34,445 nt of DNA from Oscillospiraceae bacterium (GCA_017473225.1 JAFUMG010000055.1:1-34445), one strand, 5' to 3'. Shown: positions 14,546 through 22,134, numbered from the stretch's first letter. The notes: generated by a model from the letters alone, not told the origin. Program-made: numbers and translations.

Positions 14546-15658
14546 ATGGCAAAGATCAAAGAATTCCTCAGACGCAAAGACATCATTTTCTCCGGCAAGC
14601 GCTATGGGCTGGACGCCCTGGGCGCCATGGCCCAGGGCCTGTTCTGCACCCTCCTGGTGGGTACCATCCTGAACACCATCGGCCAGCAGTTCCATATCGG
14701 GTTCCTGAACGCCATCATCGTCACCATCGGCACCGGCGAGGGCGCTGTGAACTACACCATCGGCGGCCTGGCTTCCGCCATGGTGGGTCCCGGCATCGCC
14801 GTGGCCATCGGCTCCGCCCTCCACGCCCCTGGGCTGGTCCTCTTCTCCCTGATCCCCGTGGGCTTCGCCGCCAACGCCATGGGCGGCGCCGGCGGACCTC
14901 TGGCGGTCTATTTCATCGCCATCGTGGCCTGCGAATGCGGCAAGCTGGTGTCCAAAGAGACCCGGATCGACATTCTGGTGACCCCCATTGTGACCATTCT
15001 GGTGGGCATCGGCGCGGCGTCCGTCATCGCGGGCCCCATCGGCGCCGCCGCGAAGGCCGTAGGCCAGGCCATCATGTGGGCCACCGAGCTGCAGCCCTTC
15101 TGGATGGGCATCCTGGTATCCGTCATGGTGGGCATCGCCCTGACGCTGCCCATCTCCTCCGCCGCCATCTGCGCTTCCTTCGGCCTGGTGGGCCTCGCGG
15201 GCGGCGCGGCTGTGGCCGGCTGCTGCGCCCAGATGGTGGGCTTCGCCGTCATGAGCTTCCGGGAAAACCGCTGGGGCGGCCTGGTGGCCCAGGGCATCGG
15301 CACCAGTATGCTGCAGATGCCCAACATCATCAGGAACCCCAAAATCTGGATCCCGCCCACGCTGGCTTCCGCCATCACGGGCCCCATCGCCACCTGCCTG
15401 TTCAAGCTGGAAATGAATGCCCCCTCCGGCGGTCTGTCCTCCGGCATGGGCACCTGCGGCTTTGTGGGCCAGATCGGCGTGTATACCGGCTGGGTCAGCG
15501 ATGTGGCCAGCGGCGCGAAGGCCGCCATCACCGCCATGGACTGGATCGGCATGGCGCTGATCTGCTTCATCCTCCCCGCGGTCCTGAGCTGGATCTTCTG
15601 CGAGGTGCTCCGCAAGTGGGGCTGGATCAAGGAAAACGATCTGAAGCTGGATCTGTAA
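14546..15658 (+). CDS. PTS_EIIC_2-family (IIC-like) membrane permease
   Basis: 370 residues, very hydrophobic, with about nine or ten membrane segments rich in Gly and Ala. The sequence (GKRYGLDALGAMAQGLF near the N-terminus, GEGAVNYTIGGLASAMVGPGIAVAIG, NAMGGAGGPLAVY, and NAPSGGLSSGMGTCGFVGQIG near the C-terminus) fits the PTS_EIIC_2 family. These are predicted permease components that often stand alone without recognisable IIA/IIB partners. No other PTS gene is in this window, so sugar transport by phosphorylation is not shown here. The start follows AAAGGTGA at good spacing. It is a single-gene unit with a perfect promoter, long leader and strong terminator, bracketed by the two micro-ORF RNA copies. 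Substrate unknown. Confidence 0.82.
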   Translation: MAKIKEFLRRKDIIFSGKRYGLDALGAMAQGLFCTLLVGTILNTIGQQFHIGFLNAIIVTIGTGEGAVNYTIGGLASAMVGPGIAVAIGSALHAPGLVLFSLIPVGFAANAMGGAGGPLAVYFIAIVACECGKLVSKETRIDILVTPIVTILVGIGAASVIAGPIGAAAKAVGQAIMWATELQPFWMGILVSVMVGIALTLPISSAAICASFGLVGLAGGAAVAGCCAQMVGFAVMSFRENRWGGLVAQGIGTSMLQMPNIIRNPKIWIPPTLASAITGPIATCLFKLEMNAPSGGLSSGMGTCGFVGQIGVYTGWVSDVASGAKAAITAMDWIGMALICFILPAVLSWIFCEVLRKWGWIKENDLKLDL

Positions 15659-15669
15659 AGGCAAAAAGC

Positions 15670-15703
15670 GTTGGGCGGCCAGAAATGGCCGCCCAACATA
15701 TTT
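15670..15703 (+). terminator. Terminator of the PTS IIC-like gene
   Basis: 12-bp perfect stem GTTGGGCGGCCA/TGGCCGCCCAAC with a GAAA loop, then ATATTT, 12 bases after the stop codon. Confidence 0.85.
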
Positions 15704-15807
15704 ATGATAACAAATTTATCCTGCCACGTCAATCCTTTATGCCCATTTTCAACAACATTCTGCGTTTTTGACAATCATATTTTATTTGATTTGTACAAAA
15801 TCCCATC

Positions 15808-15836
15808 TTGCAAACTGCCAAATCCTGTGCTAAATT
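15808..15836 (+). promoter_or_regulatory. Promoter of micro-ORF RNA copy 2
   Basis: TTGCAA, 17-bp spacer, TAAATT; same layout as the promoter of copy 1 at 13694. Confidence 0.6.
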
Positions 15837-15859
15837 ATAAGCACAAAGAGGTGATACCA

Positions 15860-15871
15860 ATGTACAGGTAA
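15860..15871 (+). CDS. Three-codon micro-ORF (Met-Tyr-Arg-stop), copy 2
   Basis: AUG-UAC-AGG-UAA behind a strong SD (AGAGGTGAT, five bases from the AUG). Identical codons to copy 1. Confidence 0.42.
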   Translation: MYR

Positions 15872-16034
15872 AACCCCAGGTTCAGAAGCAAATAAACTGG
15901 GCCAAAGACGAGGCTTTCAAAACCTTCTTCCGTTTAATATAAATTTTGTAAACATCCAAAATGAATGCCGCGGAAGCAATACAAATTTTGTCACCGAAAG
16001 CCGAGTCAAAAATCTACGAAAGAGAGGTTAACCA

Positions 16035-16067
16035 ATGATGTTAGATACCAAGAATTCAATGAAATGA
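16035..16067 (+). CDS. Ten-residue micro-ORF entering a terminator stem, copy 2
   Basis: MMLDTKNSMK, with AGAGAGGTTA upstream and a second ATG directly after the first. Its stop codon is inside the left arm of the terminator stem, as in copy 1. Confidence 0.4.
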   Translation: MMLDTKNSMK

Positions 16068-16134
16068 CCCTTGACTGCACAAAAAAGTTTCTTGAGTCAG
16101 ACAAGAAATTGCAGTCAAGGGTCATTTCAATTTT
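16061..16134 (+). terminator. Main terminator of micro-ORF RNA copy 2
   Basis: A 19-bp perfect stem is capped by a second small stem (TTTCTTG/CAAGAAA) and followed by AATTTT. A further hairpin with T7 lies at 16146-16170. Confidence 0.85.
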
Positions 16135-16170
16135 ACCGCACATTCCCGCTCCTCCGGGGGCGCTTTTTTA

Positions 16171-16199
16171 TTGCCGTTTTTCCCTTCCTGTGCTATACT
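16171..16199 (+). promoter_or_regulatory. Promoter of the prolyl-tRNA deacylase-like gene
   Basis: TTGCCG, 17-bp spacer, TATACT, starting directly after the last terminator of micro-ORF RNA copy 2. The downstream gene therefore need not depend on that RNA. Confidence 0.8.
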
Positions 16200-16230
16200 G
16201 TTTGGAAAACCACGAAAGAAGGAATGAACA

Positions 16231-16764
16231 ATGGAACTGGTACAGGGCCGGCCCGAAAGCTGCGCCGGGCGGCTGGAAAAGGAGATCCGATGCTACGACC
16301 TGCTGGATTCCCTGGGCGTCAGCTATCAGCGGATCGATCACGAAGCCGCCATGACCATGGAGGCCTGCGCCGCTGTGGACGAGGTGCTGGACGCTACCAT
16401 CTGCAAAAATCTGCTGCTGTGCAACCGGCAGTGCACCGACTTCTATCTGCTGCTGACCGTGGGGGACAAGCATTTCAAAACCTCCGTGCTTTCCAAGGAG
16501 ATCGGCTCCTCCCGCCTGTCCTTCGCCGCGCCGGAGTATATGGAGCGGTATCTGGACATCACCCCCGGCTCTTTGAGCGTGCTGGGCCTGATGAACGATC
16601 ACGGCCATCAGGTGCGGCTGCTGATCGACGAGGACGTGCTGAAGGGCGAATATTTCGGCTGCCATCCCTGCATCAACACCTCCTCCCTGCGTCTGAAGAC
16701 CCGGGACCTGATGGGGAAGATCATCCCCGCCATGGGCCATGAGCCCCGGCTGGTGACGCTTTAA
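16231..16764 (+). CDS. Prolyl-tRNA deacylase-like (PrdX/YbaK family) protein
   Basis: 177 residues forming a single YbaK/EbsC-type editing domain. N-terminal YDLLDSLGVSYQRIDHEAAMTMEAC, then CKNLLLCN, FYLLLTVGDKHFKTSVLSKEI, and a C-terminal half with PGSLSVLGLMND and GCHPCINTSSLRL match the free-standing PrdX/ProX class. These enzymes hydrolyse alanine (or similar) mischarged on tRNA-Pro in the cytoplasm. Length is usual for the class. The start follows AAGGAATGAACA and has its own promoter. Single-gene unit, ended by a bidirectional terminator shared with the converging esterase gene. Confidence 0.85.
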   Translation: MELVQGRPESCAGRLEKEIRCYDLLDSLGVSYQRIDHEAAMTMEACAAVDEVLDATICKNLLLCNRQCTDFYLLLTVGDKHFKTSVLSKEIGSSRLSFAAPEYMERYLDITPGSLSVLGLMNDHGHQVRLLIDEDVLKGEYFGCHPCINTSSLRLKTRDLMGKIIPAMGHEPRLVTL

Positions 16765-16800
16765 GATAAAATCCACCCTGACGGGTGGATTTTTTATCTT
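16763..16800. terminator. Bidirectional terminator between converging genes
   Basis: The AAGATAAAATCCACCC arm pairs with GGGTGGA-T6-ATCTT around a four-base loop. A- and T-tracts on both sides let it end both the deacylase gene (+) and the esterase gene (-). Confidence 0.9.
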
Positions 16801-16814
16801 CCCCAATTTAAGCG

Positions 16815-17594
16815 TCACCGCAGCCACAAAAAGTCCATGAACTCCGGCACCTGCTTTTCCCAGTCGGCCTCGCAGTGTCCGCCGCCGATCTGGCAGCAGA
16901 GCTTCACCGCCGCCCCGGCGGACGCCGCCTGATCCGCCACACGCTTGTTAAAGCCGTAGGTCTTGCTGCTGCGGTCGTCGGTGTTGGGATTCTTCTTTCC
17001 CCAGGCCTCCTTCGTGCCCCAGGACAGGAAGATCCGGGTATCGGGGCTCATGGCGTTTCTCCGCATGTCGCTCATCAGCGGCCGCATACAGAAGCCGATG
17101 GCGCTGGACACGCAGGCGGCTTTGGAAAACCACCTGTTATACCGGACCGCGCCATACAGCGCCATCAGGCCGCCCATGGAGGAGCCGCCGATGCCGGTGC
17201 ACTCCCGGAAGGGGATGGTCCGGTACTCCCGGTCGATAAAGGGCTTGATCTCGTTGACGATCCACGCCATGGTGGCGTCCCCCATGGGGGCGAAGGCGCT
17301 GAACCAGCTGTCCTTGTTGGCCGGGTACGGCAGGTACTCGCTGAGCCGCTCCTGTCCCTCATGGCCGCACTCGATGCCCACCACGATGATCCTCTTGCCC
17401 CAGCCCTCCAGAAAGTCCTTCAGGCCCCAGGATTTGCCGTAGGTGGCGTCGGCGTCGAAAAAGAGGTTGTGCCCGTCGAAGAAGTACATGACGGGGTACC
17501 ACTCGCCGCTGGAATCATAATCCTCCGGCAGCCAGATATGCAGCGGCCGGTTCTTCCCCTTGGGGGTGTAAAGGAAATCACGTTTGATGAGCAT
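16815..17594 (-). CDS. Alpha/beta-hydrolase, putative esterase (esterase D/Fes-like family)
   Basis: 259 residues with no signal peptide, so cytoplasmic. N-terminal strands RPLHIWLPEDYD and YPVMYFFDGHNLF are typical of the PF00756 esterase family. The nucleophile elbow is GGSSMGG (Ser139), the acid is likely the Asp in the region after LSWGTKE, and the catalytic His is in GGGHCEADW (about 244). Such enzymes cleave short acyl or glucuronoyl/feruloyl-type esters, or siderophore lactones; the substrate cannot be told here. Preceded by AGGAGG and by a sigma-A promoter at 17625-17653. Monocistronic, converging with the deacylase gene. Confidence 0.83.
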   Translation of the reverse strand: MLIKRDFLYTPKGKNRPLHIWLPEDYDSSGEWYPVMYFFDGHNLFFDADATYGKSWGLKDFLEGWGKRIIVVGIECGHEGQERLSEYLPYPANKDSWFSAFAPMGDATMAWIVNEIKPFIDREYRTIPFRECTGIGGSSMGGLMALYGAVRYNRWFSKAACVSSAIGFCMRPLMSDMRRNAMSPDTRIFLSWGTKEAWGKKNPNTDDRSSKTYGFNKRVADQAASAGAAVKLCCQIGGGHCEADWEKQVPEFMDFLWLR

Positions 17595-17624
17595 AGGAAT
17601 GTCCTCCTGGCTGGATTTTCCTCT

Positions 17625-17653
17625 ATTATAAATGCCACAGCCTTGGGTTGCAA
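17625..17653 (-). promoter_or_regulatory. Promoter of the esterase gene
   Basis: Minus strand: TTGCAA (17653-17648), 17-bp spacer, TATAAT (17630-17625). It lies only about six bases from the end of the MITE-like element at 17660. Confidence 0.8.
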
Positions 17654-17659
17654 CTTGAA

Positions 17660-17882
17660 ATTGTAGTTTGGCGCACTGGTGCGGGATGGCCTAACTTGCC
17701 TCTCCCTTTGGGAGCGGTGCCCCGAAGGGGCGGAGAGGGCCCTCTCATCTCCGCGCTAAGAGCCGCCCTTCGGGCGGTTGCGCTCCGAAACGCGCCTGCG
17801 GGCGCAGAGTCACGCCTTTGGCGTGCCAGCTCTCCCAGAGGGAGAGCCAAGTGGGTTTGTGAACAGTACGCCAAACTACAAT
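17660..17882. mobile_element. MITE-like nested repeat, CTTGCCTCTCCC core
   Basis: Outer ends ATTGTAGTTTGGCGCAC (17660-17676) and GTACGCCAAACTACAAT (17866-17882) match at 16 of 17. Inner ends at 17695-17714 and 17832-17851 match at 18 of 20 (CTCCC-AGAGGGAGAG type). Between them are several small GC hairpins (for example CGCCCTTCGGGCG and CACGCCTTTGGCGTG). No plausible ORF. Confidence 0.8.
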
Positions 17883-17911
17883 CCCCATCCATACCCCGCC
17901 TTAACGATATG

Positions 17912-17947
17912 AAAAAACGTCCCCGTTCTTTGGAACAGGGGACGTTT
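17912..17947 (-). terminator. Terminator of the P-type-ATPase-like gene
   Basis: Minus strand: AAACGTCCCC ... GGGGACGTTT (17947-17938/17924-17915) followed by TTT, just past the stop codon at 17953. Confidence 0.85.
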
Positions 17948-17952
17948 GATAT

Positions 17953-20073
17953 TCAGATGGCGCGGGTCCATTCGGTGACCAGCAGGCCGGGGATCATCCA
18001 GATCAGCTGGTACAGCAGGATATTCAGGGGCGTCAACAGTTCTACCGCGCCGATGACCGCCAGGGCTGCCATGATCAGCATACCCAGACAGCCGCCGACG
18101 ATGTGGATCGTCAGGCCCAGACGGCAGGCGGTCCGCAGGGCCCGGGCGCCGGTGACGGCGTAGGCCGCGGGAGCCAGGCCCTCGTGGGTGGTCAGCGCCA
18201 GGACGGGGGCGTCCTCGGGGATCTGTACCCCGCTCAGGACCGCCTTCTCCTCCCGGGTGGGATAGACCAGCTGGCGGGTACTGACGCCGAATTTTTCCTT
18301 CAGGAAGGCAGGGGTCAGCATGAAGTCGTCGGCGGTGATCAGGGGCGTCAGGCCCTTGTAGGCGCAGATGGTGGCCACACCGCTGGCGGAATACTTCATT
18401 CTGGCATAGTTGATGGCGAACAGGCCGCAGAACTCGCCCCGGATGGAGACGTAGGCCGCCTGGTTGACCATGGTTCCGGCGGGGATCTCCACGCCCATGT
18501 CCTGCAGGAACTTCAAAGAGCCCATCACAACCGGCTCACCGCAGATCTCGCCGCCGATGCCGCCGCCGGGATAGACCTGGAAATTCTTCACAGGATATTT
18601 GGGGCCGTTACGGCTCTCCAGCAGCTGCTGGAACACAGGCACCAGTCCGCCGCCGTTGGCGCAGATCAGGGAGGTGGCGTAGGAAATGGTGACCTCCGGG
18701 TCCCGGTCGCCGAAGAACTTGACGCCGTTCATCTTGATGGAGCCGGTGGGGAAAATGTCCTGATCGCTGAGGGGATACACGGACCGGCCCTTCACGGCCT
18801 TCACGCCGCTCCAGCCGCAGAGCACGGTGCCCAGGCTGTGGAGCCGCCGCTCCAGAATGGCCATAGGCCGGGTGGCGGCGATGAAGAAGCTGGCGGGGAC
18901 CGCCACCAAGAGCGTGGTGGACAGGATCTGGAAGCCCATGGAAACGCCATGGAGCACTCCCGCCGCCACGGCGATGATGATGCTGACCAGCAGGCAGACC
19001 AGAGCGTAGCGGCCCTGCTGCTTTTCGGGGACGGTGGGCTCGTCATAGTGGTCCATGAAGTCCTCCACCTGGCCCTCGCCCCGGAGGATGCCGGGACGGC
19101 CCTCATAATAGTCCTCCACCTTCAGCACGCTGTCCAGCCGGGTGGCCTTGCGCATGGTGTCCATCTGGCCCATCTCGGTGCTGCGGCGCTGATAGGTGCT
19201 CCAAAGCGCCATAGTCACCTCCAAAGTGAAGGCGGCGCAGATGGGGACCCGCAGCTCCTTCAGGCAGAAGACGCCGTCGATGAAGCAGGCGATAAAGGTG
19301 ACGAACAGCATGGTGTTCAGGGAGAATTTTCCGCGGAACAGGCCCCCGATGCCGTCCATGATCTGGTTATAGCCCATCAGCGCGCCGATCAGCATGGCCA
19401 GGATCTGGCCGAAGACCATCAGCCGCGTCCGGTTTTCCGGGATCATGTCGAAGGCGTACAGGGCGCCGGCACCGGCAGACACCGCGATCACCAGCAGGCA
19501 CACCAGGATGGCCAGCTGCAGCTTGCCCACGCCCATTTCGCTGAGCTCGTAGTAGCGCTTTTCAGGGCCGGCGATGAGCTTGCGCTTCAGCTCCCGCAGC
19601 CGAGACCGGGGCCGGAAGGGAATGGGCTCCGGGGGGATGTATTCCATCTCAGGCTCCTGAAGCGGCTCCTCCGGGGCGGGTTCTTCCTCCGGAGGCAGTT
19701 CTTCCCCGGCAACCGGCTCCTCTACCGCTTCGGCCTCCCGGGCGGCCTTCTCTTCCTTCCGCTTTTCCGCGGCCTGAGCAGCGGCCCGGGCAATGTCCTC
19801 CAGGCGGATGGTATCGCCGGTGACGCCCCGCTTTTCCTCCGGCTCCTCCGAAGTCTCCTCCGGCGCTTCCGGAGCTTCCTCCGCGGCCAGCGGCTCCTCC
19901 GCCTGCTCCTCCGGGGGCGCTTCGGTCTGTTCCGGTTCCTCTTCCGGGAGCTCCGTCAGGTCGGGCAGCGCTTCTTCGGAAAGCTCTTCTTCAGGAAGCT
20001 CTTCCCCGCCGCCGAATTCCTTCAGGATGTCCTCCAGGTCCAGAGAATCGAAATCCTGTTCATGTTCCTTCAT
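17953..20073 (-). CDS. Catalytically dead P-type-ATPase-like membrane protein
   Basis: 706 residues. Residues 1-150 are a highly acidic Glu/Pro/Ala-rich, probably disordered cytoplasmic tail. Membrane segments lie near 184-204, 216-236, 252-272, 356-375, 380-402, 651-675 and 683-702. The soluble part between 405 and 650 follows a P1B-type ATPase. AVPASFFIA (391-399) sits where ACPCALVLA is expected. DIFPTGSIKMNG (439-450) replaces FDKTGTLTEG, so the phosphorylated Asp is lost. YPGGGIGGEICGEPVVMGSLKFLQDMG aligns with the nucleotide domain. PLITADD replaces VMLTGDN. ALTTHEGLAPAAYAV replaces GDGxNDAPAL. The actuator TGE loop is missing. It should not pump ions by the normal cycle; a structural or regulatory role is inferred. 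Downstream of rlmB by 17 bases, likely one operon. Confidence 0.8.
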   Translation of the reverse strand: MKEHEQDFDSLDLEDILKEFGGGEELPEEELSEEALPDLTELPEEEPEQTEAPPEEQAEEPLAAEEAPEAPEETSEEPEEKRGVTGDTIRLEDIARAAAQAAEKRKEEKAAREAEAVEEPVAGEELPPEEEPAPEEPLQEPEMEYIPPEPIPFRPRSRLRELKRKLIAGPEKRYYELSEMGVGKLQLAILVCLLVIAVSAGAGALYAFDMIPENRTRLMVFGQILAMLIGALMGYNQIMDGIGGLFRGKFSLNTMLFVTFIACFIDGVFCLKELRVPICAAFTLEVTMALWSTYQRRSTEMGQMDTMRKATRLDSVLKVEDYYEGRPGILRGEGQVEDFMDHYDEPTVPEKQQGRYALVCLLVSIIIAVAAGVLHGVSMGFQILSTTLLVAVPASFFIAATRPMAILERRLHSLGTVLCGWSGVKAVKGRSVYPLSDQDIFPTGSIKMNGVKFFGDRDPEVTISYATSLICANGGGLVPVFQQLLESRNGPKYPVKNFQVYPGGGIGGEICGEPVVMGSLKFLQDMGVEIPAGTMVNQAAYVSIRGEFCGLFAINYARMKYSASGVATICAYKGLTPLITADDFMLTPAFLKEKFGVSTRQLVYPTREEKAVLSGVQIPEDAPVLALTTHEGLAPAAYAVTGARALRTACRLGLTIHIVGGCLGMLIMAALAVIGAVELLTPLNILLYQLIWMIPGLLVTEWTRAI

Positions 20074-20090
20074 GGTATTTCCTCCTGGGT

Positions 20091-20903
20091 TTAACCGAGC
20101 CGCTGACGAACCGCCTCATAAAGCAGAATGGACGCAGCGGCAGACGCGTTCAGGGATGTGATGCAGCCCTTCATGGGGATATGGACCATCACATCGCAGT
20201 TTTTGCGGACCAGCTGGCTCATGCCGTCGCCCTCGTTGCCGATGACGATGGCGGCAGGGCCGGTGAGGTCCGCCTTATACATGGGGATGGAGCCCTCGGC
20301 GGCGGTGCCGAAGACCCAGACGCCCTTTTCCTTCAGCTCGTTGATGGCGTTGTTGATATTGGTGACCCGGGCCACCTTCATGTATTCCACCGCGCCGGCG
20401 GAGGCCTTGGCCACGGTAGCCGTCAGGCCCACGCTGCGGCGCTTGGGGATAATGACGCCGTGGGCGCCGGCGCACTCGGCGCTTCTCATGATGGCGCCCA
20501 GATTGTGGGGGTCGGAAAGCTCATCGCAGATGACGATCAGGGCGTTTTCGCCCCGGGACGCGGCTTCCTCCAGGATATCGTCGATGGTATAGTAATCATG
20601 GGCGGCGACCAGGGCAATGACGCCCTGATGGGCCCGGGTGGTGGACATCTGGTCCAGCTTCCGGCGGTCCACGGGAACGATGACGGCGCCGGCTTCCTTG
20701 GCCTGGGCCGCCAGCCGCTGGAGGGCACGGTCGGTGTCGCCGTCGGCGAGAAACACTTTATCGATGGTACGTCCGCTCTTCAGGGCTTCGGTCAGGGCAT
20801 TGCGGCCCTCGATCTGGCCTTCCACTTCCTCCACGGGGCTCTGCCGCTCGGCGAAGCGGTCCGCCCGGCGGGGACGGTCCTGGGGACGACGTTTTTCATT
20901 CAT
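20091..20903 (-). CDS. rlmB: RlmB/TrmH-family 23S rRNA 2'-O-methyltransferase
   Basis: 270 residues from the ATG at 20903, the only one of three close in-frame ATGs with a well-placed SD (TTTGGAG, nine bases away). A basic, poorly conserved N-terminus is followed by the substrate-binding domain (EGRNALTEALKSGRTIDKVFLADG) and a SPOUT methyltransferase domain. The three SPOUT motifs are visible: NLGAIMRSAECAGAHGVI, IVIGNEGDGMS, and IPMKGCITSLNASAAASILLYE near the C-terminus. Family members methylate the ribose of G2251 in the 23S P-loop (or a related tRNA/rRNA guanosine). Own promoter at 20965; followed after 17 bases by the ATPase-like gene. Confidence 0.9.
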   Translation of the reverse strand: MNEKRRPQDRPRRADRFAERQSPVEEVEGQIEGRNALTEALKSGRTIDKVFLADGDTDRALQRLAAQAKEAGAVIVPVDRRKLDQMSTTRAHQGVIALVAAHDYYTIDDILEEAASRGENALIVICDELSDPHNLGAIMRSAECAGAHGVIIPKRRSVGLTATVAKASAGAVEYMKVARVTNINNAINELKEKGVWVFGTAAEGSIPMYKADLTGPAAIVIGNEGDGMSQLVRKNCDVMVHIPMKGCITSLNASAAASILLYEAVRQRLG

Positions 20904-20964
20904 GGCATTCATCTCCAAACTCATAATCTCTAAGGGTTTTCAGCGCATACCTATAGATAATAGC

Positions 20965-20993
20965 ATTATATCAGAATTCCCCGGAATACACAA
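20965..20993 (-). promoter_or_regulatory. Promoter of the rlmB operon
   Basis: Minus strand: TTGTGT (20993-20988), 17-bp spacer, TATAAT (20970-20965). Confidence 0.78.
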
Positions 20994-21064
20994 CAGATTT
21001 TTTCATAGCCCCGCGCGCCCCTGTCGGCTGCGTTTTTCCGCCGCCTGCCCCCCGCCCCGCGGCC

Positions 21065-21093
21065 TTGACTTTGGTTTTGGGGTATGATATAAC
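21065..21093 (+). promoter_or_regulatory. Promoter of tcdA
   Basis: TTGACT, 17-bp spacer, TATAAC; start predicted near 21100, followed by GGAGGGATCAGCC and the ATG at 21124. Confidence 0.8.
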
Positions 21094-21123
21094 CAGAGCA
21101 ACAAAAATACGGAGGGATCAGCC

Positions 21124-21837
21124 ATGAAAGAACAGTTTTCCCGAACCCAGCTGCTGCTGGGAGAGGAAGCGATGGAGATGCTCCGCCGGGCCCGGGTCGC
21201 CGTGTTCGGCATCGGCGGCGTGGGCGGCTATACGGTGGAAGCCCTGGCCCGGGCCGGGGTGGGGCAGCTGGACCTGATCGACAGCGACACCGTCAGCGTT
21301 TCCAATATCAACCGCCAGCTCCTGGCCACCCATTCCACCGTGGGCAGGCTGAAGGTGGACGTGGCGAAGGAGCGGGTGCTGGACATCAACCCCGACTGTC
21401 TGGTGCGGACCTACCCCTGCTTCTACCTGCCGGATACGGCGGACCGGTTCGACTTTACCCAGTACGACTATATCGTGGACGCCATCGACACCGTCACCGG
21501 CAAGCTCCAGCTGGTGGAGCGGGCCCACGCCGCCGGGACGCCCATCATCTGCTCCATGGGCACCGGCAACAAGCTGGACCCCACGATGTTTCAGGTGGCG
21601 GACATTTCCAAGACGTCTTTTTGTCCCCTGGCCCGGATCATGCGCAAGGAGCTGAAAAAGCGGGGCATCGACCATGTGAAGGTGGTCTATTCCCAGGAGG
21701 AGGCCCTGACGCCGGTGGGAGCGGAGGAGGAGATGGCCCGGACCGGCAAGCGTCAGATCCCCGGCTCTGTCAGCTTCGTGCCCGGAACAGCGGGACTGAT
21801 CCTGGCGGGAGAGGTCATCAAGGACCTGATCAAATAA
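21124..21837 (+). CDS. tcdA: tRNA threonylcarbamoyladenosine dehydratase (ThiF/E1-like)
   Basis: 237 residues. Rossmann nucleotide-binding motif GIGGVGG (29-35), then LIDSDTVSVSNINRQL, the E1-family Asp/Asn/Arg signature, and DAIDTVTGKLQLVERA and CSMGTGNKLDPTMF typical of TcdA/CsdL. These enzymes use ATP to cyclise t6A37 to ct6A on tRNAs in the cytoplasm. Length is within the family range; the C-terminus GSVSFVPGTAGLILAGEVIKDLI is complete. Start supported by GGAGGGATCAGCC. Monocistronic, ended by a perfect palindromic terminator. Confidence 0.92.
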   Translation: MKEQFSRTQLLLGEEAMEMLRRARVAVFGIGGVGGYTVEALARAGVGQLDLIDSDTVSVSNINRQLLATHSTVGRLKVDVAKERVLDINPDCLVRTYPCFYLPDTADRFDFTQYDYIVDAIDTVTGKLQLVERAHAAGTPIICSMGTGNKLDPTMFQVADISKTSFCPLARIMRKELKKRGIDHVKVVYSQEEALTPVGAEEEMARTGKRQIPGSVSFVPGTAGLILAGEVIKDLIK

Positions 21838-21840
21838 AAA

Positions 21841-21870
21841 CAGGGCGCACCGATCGGTGCGCCCTGTTTG
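21841..21870 (+). terminator. Terminator of tcdA
   Basis: A perfect 26-bp palindrome CAGGGCGCACCGA/TCGGTGCGCCCTG, followed by TTTGATT and preceded by A5. Its core closely resembles the ftsH terminator at 30217. Confidence 0.88.
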
Positions 21871-21882
21871 ATTGTTGGGGGC

Positions 21883-22134
21883 AGGTTGTCGTTTAGCGGG
21901 CGGTTAAAAAGAAGCATGTCATTGCGAGCCAGCGCGCACGCTGGCGTGGCAATCCCCCGGATATTCCGTGAACCCGCAAAGATAGGAATTGTAGGTTTTT
22001 CCGGACATACCAAGGCTTTTTAACATCCAACACCAGTGAGCCGCCGTAGGGGATTGCCACGCCAGTGTGAGCACTGGCTCGCAATGACAGCATATTTTTT
22101 AGATGCCGCAGGCAAAGCGCCAAACTACAATTTA
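21883..22134. mobile_element. MITE-like nested repeat, GTCATTGCGAGCCAG core
   Basis: The right outer end GCGCCAAACTACAATTTA (22117-22134) is intact; the left outer end (around 21885-21902) is diverged. Inner ends GTCATTGCGAGCCAG at 21918-21932 and its exact complement at 22074-22088. Inside these, CTGGCGTGGCAATCCCC (21941-21957) is perfectly complementary to 22049-22065. The right end reaches into the cysE stop codon. Confidence 0.8.

Larger units (their letters stand above)
15843..16170 (+). ncRNA. Micro-ORF RNA element, copy 2 (undescribed candidate)
   Basis: Shares with copy 1 the blocks GGTGATACCAATGTACAGG, GGCTTTCAAAA, GAAAGCCG, GAGGTTA and ACCAAGAATT-like, then GAAATRACCCTT. AAAGAGGTGAT precedes AUG-UAC-AGG-UAA at 15860-15871. 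The second micro-ORF at 16035-16067 encodes MMLDTKNSMK, and its TGA lies in the left arm of a perfect 19-bp terminator stem (16061-16079/16110-16128). A second hairpin plus T7 ends at 16170. The frame +1 to the three-codon ORF is open for 53 codons, stopping just before the second AUG. Homology extends from the promoter through both terminators, so the whole unit was duplicated or moved together. Function unknown. Confidence 0.55.

Noticed and set aside
14258..15664. Minus-strand frame opposite the PTS IIC-like gene
   Set aside because: The product is His/Gly/Ala/Asp-rich with no domain or SD, while the plus strand encodes a clear membrane protein with promoter, SD and terminator.
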